Shown here piece after piece: positions 1 through 4,502 of a stretch of DNA of 8,182 nucleotides. The notes below the pieces were generated by a model. It had not been told where the DNA came from and ran no database searches. It saw only the letters and a list, made by a program, of their open reading frames with translations. Within the stretch, counting starts at the first letter, position 1. The number at the start of each line of letters is the position of its first letter. The position numbers and the translations under genes are program-made. The DNA comes from Methanomassiliicoccales archaeon (GTDB lineage: Archaea; Thermoplasmatota; Thermoplasmata; Methanomassiliicoccales; UBA472), in NCBI GenBank assembly GCA_028679935.1, contig JAJRAL010000034.1:1-8182 (forward strand). The letters are read 5' to 3'.

Positions 1-2
1 AG

Positions 3-242
3 GGCGGACCGGTCGCGCAGGTCGAGGAGGGCAAGTGCTCCGCCTGCCTGACGTGCGTCCGCATCTGCCCGTACGGAGCCCCGCGCATGAACGACGAGAT
101 GAAGGCGTCGATCAGGTTCGAGCTGTGCCAGGGATGCGGCATGTGCGTGACCGCCTGCCCAAGCAAGGCTATCGACATGCACTGCTATTCGGACCAGCAG
201 CTCGCCGCCGAGGCGTTCGCGGCGCTCGGAGGGAGGAGATGA
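3..242 (+). CDS. hdrA: HdrA-like heterodisulfide reductase subunit A, C-terminal end (5' truncated by window edge)
   Basis: Only the last 79 residues are present, because the gene enters from the left edge. They contain two classical [4Fe-4S] ferredoxin motifs, CSACLTCVRICP (fragment residues 12-23) and CQGCGMCVTACP (42-53), followed by the HCYSDQQLAAEAF tail that typifies the C-terminus of HdrA. In the family, HdrA is a flavin- and Fe-S-containing electron hub, often electron-bifurcating. The C-terminal ferredoxin domain exchanges electrons with low-potential carriers or with MvhD. The FAD domain lies outside the window, so full-length HdrA is inferred. A stand-alone polyferredoxin is less likely given the tail and the mvhD gene that follows. 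The stop overlaps the mvhD start (ATGA at 239-242), so the two are probably translationally coupled. The fragment has one extra cysteine (61) beyond the eight cluster ligands. Confidence 0.85.
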   Translation, partial: GGPVAQVEEGKCSACLTCVRICPYGAPRMNDEMKASIRFELCQGCGMCVTACPSKAIDMHCYSDQQLAAEAFAALGGRR

Positions 243-640
243 GGATCGTCGGCTACGTCTGCTCGCACGCCGGTTATCCAGCGGCGGACCTCGCCGGGGA
301 GCTCGGGCTCCATTATTCTCCTGAGGTCGTCCTGGTCAGGCTGCCCTGCTTGGGAAGGATCGACGTGCTGCACTTGCTTCAGGACTTCCGCCAAGGCGCC
401 GACGCCGTCTTCGTCGCGGGATGCCTTGAGGGCAATTGCCATCACCACTATGGCAACTTCGAGGCGGGGAAGAGGGTCGAGCAGACTAGGATGATCCTCG
501 ACTCGCTAGGCCTCGACGGAAAGAGGATCGAGATGTTCCACGTCGCGTCGAATCAGGGGCTGAGGTTCAAGGAGATCGCGGACATCATGGTCGAGAGGGC
601 GAGGCAGCTCGGGCCGAACCCGCTGGGAGGTTCACGATGA
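239..640 (+). CDS. mvhD: MvhD/FrhD-type [2Fe-2S] hydrogenase iron-sulfur subunit homologue
   Basis: This 133-residue protein is close to the usual MvhD length. In the family, MvhD carries one [2Fe-2S] cluster and passes electrons between HdrA and a partner oxidoreductase. The start at 239 is chosen because it overlaps the hdrA stop (ATGA) and is preceded by a strong GGAGGAG-like Shine-Dalgarno. The open frame continues upstream to an ATG at 35, but that would run through hdrA. Recognisable motifs are VCSHAGYPAADLAG (residues 7-20), RLPCLGRID (34-42), GADAVFVAGCLEGNCHHHYGN (about 53-73) and a helical C-terminus. There are exactly four cysteines (8, 37, 62, 67), enough for one [2Fe-2S] cluster. 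The first motif is reduced: many MvhD proteins have CNWC at this point, whereas only one Cys is present here. The gene lies between hdrA and metV, so the likely partner is MetV/MetF rather than a hydrogenase. Confidence 0.88.
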   Translation: MRIVGYVCSHAGYPAADLAGELGLHYSPEVVLVRLPCLGRIDVLHLLQDFRQGADAVFVAGCLEGNCHHHYGNFEAGKRVEQTRMILDSLGLDGKRIEMFHVASNQGLRFKEIADIMVERARQLGPNPLGGSR

Positions 641-1332
641 TAATCGGCGAGCAGAAACCGCTCATGGAAATATGTGCGATGCTCGAGGGGCACAAGCGCA
701 TACTCGTGGCGGGCTGTCGCTCCTGCGTTGCGATATGCCTCGCGGGCGGCGAGAAGGAGGTCGGCGTTCTGTCCGAGAGCCTTCGCTTGCATTCGGATCT
801 CGCCTGCAAAGAATGGGAGATCCTCGAGTACACTGCCGAGAGGCAGTGCGAGAGGGAGTGGGTGGCGGAGCTGAAGGACCTTGTCGCCAAGTGCGATGCC
901 GTCGTGTCGATCGCCTGCGGCGTCGGAGCACAGACCATCCAGACGATGTATCCGACGGTCCGCGTGCTCCCCGGGCTGAACACCTCGAACATGGGTGCGC
1001 CTGAGGAACCGGGGGTCTTCATGGAGAAGTGCGGCGGCTGCGGGGACTGCGTGCTGCACCTGACCGGAGGAATCTGCCCGATCGTCCGATGCGCCAAGAG
1101 CCTGCTGAACGGTCCCTGCGGTGGGAGCCAGAACGGGATGTGCGAGATCGGCCACGATACGCCTTGTGCCTGGGACCAGATCTACCGCTCGCTGAAGCAG
1201 CTCGGTCGGCTCGACCTGCTCGAGCGGCCGATCCCGCCGAAGAACTGGATCCCTTCGAGGAGCGGAGGGCCGCGCAAGATCGTCCGGCCCGAGGCAGTGA
1301 TGACGAAGGAAGAGAAGGAGGCGAGGAGATGA
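637..1332 (+). CDS. metV: MetV, Zn/Fe-S partner of methylene-tetrahydrofolate reductase
   Basis: The protein has 231 residues and belongs to the MetV family (methylene-tetrahydrofolate reductase C-terminal domain-containing). MetV forms a complex with MetF in acetogens and links it to Fe-S electron carriers. An N-terminal half (about 1-125) has a GCRSCVAIC cysteine motif (26-34) and an ACGVGAQ loop (93-99). A cysteine-rich C-terminal half begins KCGGCGDC (131-138) and continues with cysteines at 147, 152, 161, 169 and 177, including the signature LLNGPCGG (156-163). The tail RLDLLERPIPPKNW (191-204) is typical of MetV. The start ATG overlaps the mvhD stop (ATGA at 637-640) and has a GGGAGGT Shine-Dalgarno about 5 nt upstream. 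The end overlaps metF in the same way. Placement between mvhD and metF indicates a path from HdrA through MvhD and MetV to MetF. Confidence 0.91.
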   Translation: MIIGEQKPLMEICAMLEGHKRILVAGCRSCVAICLAGGEKEVGVLSESLRLHSDLACKEWEILEYTAERQCEREWVAELKDLVAKCDAVVSIACGVGAQTIQTMYPTVRVLPGLNTSNMGAPEEPGVFMEKCGGCGDCVLHLTGGICPIVRCAKSLLNGPCGGSQNGMCEIGHDTPCAWDQIYRSLKQLGRLDLLERPIPPKNWIPSRSGGPRKIVRPEAVMTKEEKEARR

Positions 1333-2246
1333 GGGCGGGCAGCAACCTCGAGAAGGTTCTAGAACGAGGCGAGTTCGCCGTCACGGCAGAGATAGGTCCG
1401 CCGAAATCCGCTAGCGCGGACAGGCTCCGGGCGACGGCGAGATCGATGAAGGGCTGCGCCGACGCGTTCAACTTGACGGACAACCAGACGGCGATGTCGA
1501 GGATGTCGAGCATCGCCTGCGCCGTAGTGCTCATCCAAGAAGGCATGGAGCCGGTGGTCCAGATGACGACCAGGGACCGCAACCGGATCGCGCTTCAGTC
1601 CGACGCGCTAGGTGCCTCAGCTCTCGGCGTTCGCAACGTCCTATGCTTGAGCGGCGACCATCAGAGCTTCGGGAACATGAAGGAGTCGAAGAACGTCTAC
1701 GACCTCGACTCGGTCCAACTGCTCCTGATACTGAGGAAGATGCGCGATGAAGGCAGGCTCTGGAACGATGACCCATTGGATGTTGCACCGCCCCTCTTCC
1801 TCGGCGCGGCGGCTAGCCCGTTCGCCGATCCGTTCGAGTATCGCGCCCCGAGGCTCGCGAAGAAGGTCATAGCGGGAGCGGATTTCGTGCAGACGCAGAG
1901 CATCTTCGACATCGAAAGGTTCGAGGCGTTCATGGCCCAGGTTCGGGAGAAGGGACTAGACGAGAAGGTGAGGATCCTCGCTGGCGTCCTGCCGCTCAAG
2001 TCGCACAAGGTCGCTCTCTACATGAAGAACAAGGTGTCGGGGATGTCGGTACCGGATTCGGTCGTGGACCGGATGAAGAAGGCGAGCGACCCGAAAGCGG
2101 AGGGCATCAGGCTGTGCGTGGAGACGATCGAGCATCTTCGCGGCATCGAAGGTGTCGCCGGCGTCCACATCATGGCGCCATTGTGGGAGGAGAAGGTTCC
2201 GGAGATAGTGCAGAGAGCGGGCCTGGTGCCGAGAGCCGTGTTCTAG
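1329..2246 (+). CDS. metF: 5,10-methylene-tetrahydrofolate reductase (MetF)
   Basis: MetF reduces methylene-tetrahydrofolate to methyl-tetrahydrofolate, usually with bound flavin, at the end of the folate methyl branch of the Wood-Ljungdahl pathway. The protein has 305 residues, the normal length for the short TIM-barrel form. Visible family features are TAEIGPPK (19-26), whose Glu21 sits at the position of the catalytic general acid, DAFNLTDNQ (45-53), QMTTRDRNR (78-86), and LCLSGDH (105-111) with Asp110 at the flavin-contact position. ADFVQTQSIFD (184-194) and ILAGVLPLKS (216-225) complete the barrel. The start is set by the ATGA overlap with metV and a purine-rich Shine-Dalgarno (AAGGAGG) upstream. 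The frame is open back to 1029, but that part overlaps metV. In the complex, electrons probably come from HdrA/MvhD through MetV and not directly from NAD(P)H. That is inference from gene order. Confidence 0.94.
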   Translation: MRAGSNLEKVLERGEFAVTAEIGPPKSASADRLRATARSMKGCADAFNLTDNQTAMSRMSSIACAVVLIQEGMEPVVQMTTRDRNRIALQSDALGASALGVRNVLCLSGDHQSFGNMKESKNVYDLDSVQLLLILRKMRDEGRLWNDDPLDVAPPLFLGAAASPFADPFEYRAPRLAKKVIAGADFVQTQSIFDIERFEAFMAQVREKGLDEKVRILAGVLPLKSHKVALYMKNKVSGMSVPDSVVDRMKKASDPKAEGIRLCVETIEHLRGIEGVAGVHIMAPLWEEKVPEIVQRAGLVPRAVF

Positions 2247-2268
2247 ATGCCTCAGTTGCCGTTTCCCC

Positions 2269-2281
2269 CGAAAGGCATATG
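2269..2281 (+). promoter_or_regulatory. Possible weak promoter for the membrane protein gene
   Basis: A purine element CGAAAG (2269-2274) is followed by ATAT inside CATATG (2276-2281). The centre of CATATG lies 26.5 nt before an in-frame ATG at 2306, the same spacing seen at other promoters in this window. If real, it would give a leaderless mRNA starting at 2306. The box is short and also contains the alternative ATG at 2279, so this is tentative. Confidence 0.2.
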
Positions 2282-3355
2282 CGCCCACCCGCGTCTGCCG
2301 ATGGGATGGCAGGTGGACCGAGCGGCAGTGATGTTCCTCCGGTAGGCGACGTCGCCCACGACATCGCGAAGGAGCTGGAGGCCACGCGCCAAAGGATCAC
2401 CGACCTGCGCGAGGAGAAGTCGGACCCCTGGCCGTTGCTAGGTCTCCTCGCGGTGGCCGTCATAATCGAGGCCCTCGTCCTCGGCTCGAGCTTCATCATG
2501 CTGTGGGTCATCGGCAGCTTCTTCCTCTACTGCTACGCCTTCCTGCTGCTCTTCTTCCCGACCTCCAGGGGCCGGAAGAAGATGGACAAGTCGCAGACGG
2601 GTCAGCTGAAGCAGGACGCGATCAAGATCGCCAAGAAGCGGAGGGTGATCACAGGACTCTCGTTCTTCAGGGCGTTCCTATACAACACGGCGGCGCAGGC
2701 GATGGCCTTCGTCGTGATCTTCTCCATCAGCATGTTCGTCTCGGCCCTTGGCCTCCTATCCCATGGGACCGATGTCATCGCTACGGCGGGGATACTCGCC
2801 TCCTCCCTACTCATCATGTCCTTCTATGCCTGGATTATGAGGTACCGGCCATATTCGCCGGAGTACTCGGGGAAGCTGAGGAAGGAAGGGCTGAAGCTCG
2901 TCGACATCTCGCTCAGCGCGGATTCGCTCCGCTACGTTCCGGTCGCGCTAGGCTCGTTCGCCGTCCTCGCCGGTGGCCTCGTCATAGCGCTCCTCATCCC
3001 TGGTCTCACGCTCAGCAAGTTCGTGAACCTATGGGAGTTCTCCCTCGGGGCGAACATTTTCACCTACCTGCTGACGCTCGTCATCGAGTACCTGATCGTG
3101 CGGTCGGTCCAATCGATCGAGAGCAAGCGCATGGCGATAGCGTTCCTCGGGAGGAGGACCGAATTGCTGCAGGAGACGCTCGTCGGCAACTTCAGCGATG
3201 ACGAGAAGAGGGTCAGGCTGTCAACGCTTCAAATCTTCCGCGTCAGCAGGCACGACTTCTTCGGGCACCTTCCGGTCTACAACGTCGACCCGAACCTGCC
3301 CGGCATCGCCGCCGCAGACGAGATAGACAACGATATGCTCGAGCGGCAGTTCTAG
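2279..3355 (+). CDS. Six-helix membrane protein of unknown function
   Basis: I do not recognise this family. From the ATG at 2279 the protein has 358 residues. An in-frame ATG at 2306 (349 residues) is equally plausible, because a TATA-like CATATG lies 26.5 nt before it, while 2279 has only a weak GAAAGG upstream. The frame stays open to 2114 inside metF, which I reject. Numbering from 2279: a Pro/Gly-rich N-terminus (1-25), a short charged, possibly coiled helix (about 26-50), and a hydrophobic hairpin (about 51-71 and 73-94). A strongly basic loop follows (95-125), then segments at about 132-160, 165-187, 218-242 and 250-273, and a soluble charged C-terminal tail of about 85 residues. By the positive-inside rule the basic loop and both termini are probably cytoplasmic. 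No catalytic or metal motif is visible. It follows metF by 32 nt on the same strand, so co-transcription is possible. Its stop overlaps the acsE stop on the other strand. Confidence 0.82.
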   Translation: MRPPASADGMAGGPSGSDVPPVGDVAHDIAKELEATRQRITDLREEKSDPWPLLGLLAVAVIIEALVLGSSFIMLWVIGSFFLYCYAFLLLFFPTSRGRKKMDKSQTGQLKQDAIKIAKKRRVITGLSFFRAFLYNTAAQAMAFVVIFSISMFVSALGLLSHGTDVIATAGILASSLLIMSFYAWIMRYRPYSPEYSGKLRKEGLKLVDISLSADSLRYVPVALGSFAVLAGGLVIALLIPGLTLSKFVNLWEFSLGANIFTYLLTLVIEYLIVRSVQSIESKRMAIAFLGRRTELLQETLVGNFSDDEKRVRLSTLQIFRVSRHDFFGHLPVYNVDPNLPGIAAADEIDNDMLERQF

Positions 3356-4128
3356 GCGCGCAGGAAGTCATCGCAATAGAGCTTCTGGTTCAGCAGCACC
3401 TGCCCCGCCTTGATCTCGCTCATCAGCAGCTCGTCCTCCGGGTCGCAGATGACCGCGGTCAGACCGGCGCCCATCAGCATCCCGAGGTAAGTGCGGTTGA
3501 TCAGCGAGCGGTCCTTCGTGCCGTTCGAGACGTTGCTCAGTCCGCAGACCGTGCGCGGTGCGGGCTCGCAAAGGCTTTGGAACAGGCGAAGCGCCTCGAT
3601 GACCTTCGCGCCCTGATCTTGCGCCGCCTTGATCGGAAGGATGAGTGGGTCGAGGTACAGGCGGTCGGGCATGACCTCGTGCTCCATCGCCGTCGTGATC
3701 ATTAGCATCGCCATCTCCGCCCTCGACGAGGAGTCATTCGGCACACCTCTCTCGTCCATCGTCAAGCAGATCACCTCGGAGCCATGTTCCTTTGCGAGAG
3801 GGAAGAGGCGCTCCATTCTCCCCTTCTCCGCGGTGGTCGAGTTGATGATCGAGCGACCCTTGCACGCGTTGAGCCCCGCGGTCATCGTCTTGATACCGGG
3901 CGTGTCGATACAGAGCGGGATGTCGGTCACCTCCTGCACAGTCTTGACCAACCACTCCATCGCCGCGGGGCCATCATCTCTCCCCGGACCGGTGTTGATG
4001 TCGAGCGCCTGAGCGCCGCATTGGATCTGCTTCAGCGCGTGCTTCTGGACGAACTTCGCATCGTGGCGGTCGATCGCCTTGGAGACGGCTGAGAAGAGGC
4101 CGTTGATCCTCTCGGAGATGACATACAT
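3352..4128 (-). CDS. acsE: AcsE-like methyl-tetrahydrofolate:corrinoid iron-sulfur protein methyltransferase
   Basis: AcsE moves the methyl group of methyl-tetrahydrofolate to the cobalt of the corrinoid iron-sulfur protein, linking the methyl branch to acetyl-CoA synthase. The 258 residues match the usual length (about 260) and form one pterin-binding TIM barrel. Signature segments are SERINGLF (5-12), ALDINTGP (41-48), CIDTPG (73-78), INSTTAEK (95-102), LYLDPLILP (157-165) and GLSNVSNG (196-203). From memory of the Moorella enzyme, the pterin contacts are Asp75, Asn96, Asp160 and Asn199, and all four fall at the same numbers here. The N-terminal Gly of the usual GERING motif is Ser. The ATG at 4128 lines up with the family N-terminus, although no Shine-Dalgarno precedes it. 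MtrH- or MetH-type pterin methyltransferases are alternatives, but length and motifs favour AcsE. Genes for the corrinoid protein or CODH/ACS are not in the window. It is convergent with the upstream operon. Confidence 0.9.
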   Translation of the reverse strand: MYVISERINGLFSAVSKAIDRHDAKFVQKHALKQIQCGAQALDINTGPGRDDGPAAMEWLVKTVQEVTDIPLCIDTPGIKTMTAGLNACKGRSIINSTTAEKGRMERLFPLAKEHGSEVICLTMDERGVPNDSSSRAEMAMLMITTAMEHEVMPDRLYLDPLILPIKAAQDQGAKVIEALRLFQSLCEPAPRTVCGLSNVSNGTKDRSLINRTYLGMLMGAGLTAVICDPEDELLMSEIKAGQVLLNQKLYCDDFLRA

Positions 4129-4268
4129 AAGAGATCGGAGGAGCAGTAGGCGCGGTGGACTAGAAACGGTTTGTCCCGGGAAAGGCCGGGGAAGCGCGAT
4201 CGGAGGAAGAATACTCTAGAAGGGCGCGTTCGAAGATTCGCGCAGCCAGAGAAAGAAGCGGCCAGTGC
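4129..4268. other. Non-coding stretch upstream of acsE
   Basis: No gene is supported in these 140 bases. Two small dyads are visible: CCCGG/CCGGG (4175-4179 and 4186-4190) and GCGCG/CGCGC (4224-4228 and 4239-4243, 10-nt loop). Read on the minus strand the second lies just after the lysine-rich gene's stop and is followed by a pyrimidine-rich stretch, so it could mark the end of that transcript. A weak TATA-like CGTTTCTAG (minus strand, about 4160-4168) might serve acsE with a leader of about 10 nt. None of these is strong. Confidence 0.3.
4133..4207 (-). repeat. Pair of 10-nt direct repeats upstream of acsE
   Basis: GATCGGAGGA occurs at 4133-4142 and again at 4198-4207, 65 nt apart. On the acsE strand this reads TCCTCCGATC, with the near copy ending 4 nt before the start codon. 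It could be a regulator site or a chance purine-rich repetition. Confidence 0.3.
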
Positions 4269-4349
4269 CTACTTCTTCTTCTTCTTTGTTGCCTTCTTCT
4301 TCGGCTTGGCAGCCTTGGTCTTCTTCTTCACGGGCGCGCACTTGGCCAA
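4269..4349 (-). CDS. Lysine-rich microprotein (26 aa, TTG start; alternative 34 aa from ATG at 4373)
   Basis: This short frame encodes a 26-residue protein beginning MAKCAPVKKKTK and ending in a run of five lysines; 14 residues are Lys and none is acidic. The TTG start is chosen because a perfect GGAGGT Shine-Dalgarno (plus-strand 4357-4362) precedes it by 7 nt of AT-rich spacer. The same frame extends to an ATG at 4373, adding eight residues (MYSAEVIN). That ATG lies about 26.5 nt from a TATA box and could start a leaderless message. The composition resembles histone-tail or ribosomal-tail peptides, so a nucleic-acid-binding role is likely, but I cannot assign a family. It is not an obvious match to ribosomal L41e, which is Arg-rich. 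It is too short for many gene callers. The main risk is that this is a chance AAG-rich tract, which the dedicated promoter and ribosome binding site argue against. Confidence 0.6.
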   Translation of the reverse strand: MAKCAPVKKKTKAAKPKKKATKKKKK

Positions 4350-4356
4350 ATTAATT

Positions 4357-4362
4357 ACCTCC
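4357..4362 (-). promoter_or_regulatory. Shine-Dalgarno of the lysine-rich gene
   Basis: GGAGGT on the minus strand, 7 nt before the TTG at 4349. It decides between the 26-residue and 34-residue forms in favour of the shorter one. Confidence 0.55.
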
Positions 4363-4396
4363 GCGGAATACATTAGCGGGCCAGTTCATAAGCCTT

Positions 4397-4403
4397 CTTA
4401 TAC
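4397..4403 (-). promoter_or_regulatory. TATA box of the lysine-rich gene
   Basis: GTATAAG on the minus strand. Its centre is about 26.5 nt before position 4373, predicting transcription start at or next to the A of that ATG. This leaves a leader of about 24 nt before the TTG start, just enough to hold the GGAGGT site. The segment is part of a small ATAAG/CTTAT dyad, so a weak plus-strand TATA is also possible here. Confidence 0.5.
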
Positions 4404-4430
4404 CCAGGAATCGCCAGGCCCCTACGGGTG

Positions 4431-4440
4431 GATTTATGTG
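4431..4440 (+). promoter_or_regulatory. Candidate TATA box of purH
   Basis: GATTTATGTG contains TTTATG centred at about 4435.5. Using the 26-27 nt spacing seen elsewhere in this window, transcription would begin near 4462, the first bases of the leader hairpin, giving a leader of about 41 nt. The box is imperfect, and CTTATAC at 4397-4403 is an alternative further upstream. Confidence 0.38.
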
Positions 4441-4460
4441 CTCGGGTTCCATATCACTGT

Positions 4461-4496
4461 GGCATACACTTTTCGTGTGTGCCTCTCAGGGAGGCA
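4461..4496 (+). promoter_or_regulatory. purH leader: two alternative hairpins, one covering the Shine-Dalgarno
   Basis: Hairpin 1 pairs GGCATACAC (4461-4469) with GTGTGTGCC (4475-4483): nine pairs including one G-U, loop TTTTC. Hairpin 2 pairs TGCCTC (4480-4485) with GAGGCA (4491-4496), loop TCAGG. The two share 4480-4483, so they cannot form together. The purH Shine-Dalgarno GGGAGG (4489-4494) lies in the loop and 3' arm of hairpin 2, 8 nt before the TTG start. Hairpin 1 would therefore leave the site open and hairpin 2 would hide it. The outer dyad could equally be a DNA operator at the transcription start. The pairing is seen directly; regulation is inference. Confidence 0.5.
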
Positions 4497-4502
4497 TTTC
4501 CT

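Noticed and set aside
35..238. Extended N-terminus of the MvhD frame
   Set aside because: This part overlaps the HdrA ferredoxin domain in another frame and has no family match. The ATG at 239 has a Shine-Dalgarno and the ATGA overlap.
1029..1328. Extended N-terminus of the MetF frame
   Set aside because: It overlaps the MetV cysteine-rich domain and is Arg/Ala-rich out-of-frame sequence. MetF begins normally at 1329.
2114..2278. Extended N-terminus of the membrane protein frame
   Set aside because: It runs inside the end of metF and consists of low-complexity Arg/Gly/Ser sequence typical of a shadow frame.
2503..3201. Second plus-strand frame inside the membrane protein gene
   Set aside because: It is a shadow of the membrane protein in another frame, with no ribosome binding site and no coherent domain.
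4428..4502. Upstream ATG for PurH at 4428
   Set aside because: It would place the TATA-like box and the hairpin leader inside the coding region. The TTG at 4503 gives the family N-terminus and has a well-spaced Shine-Dalgarno.
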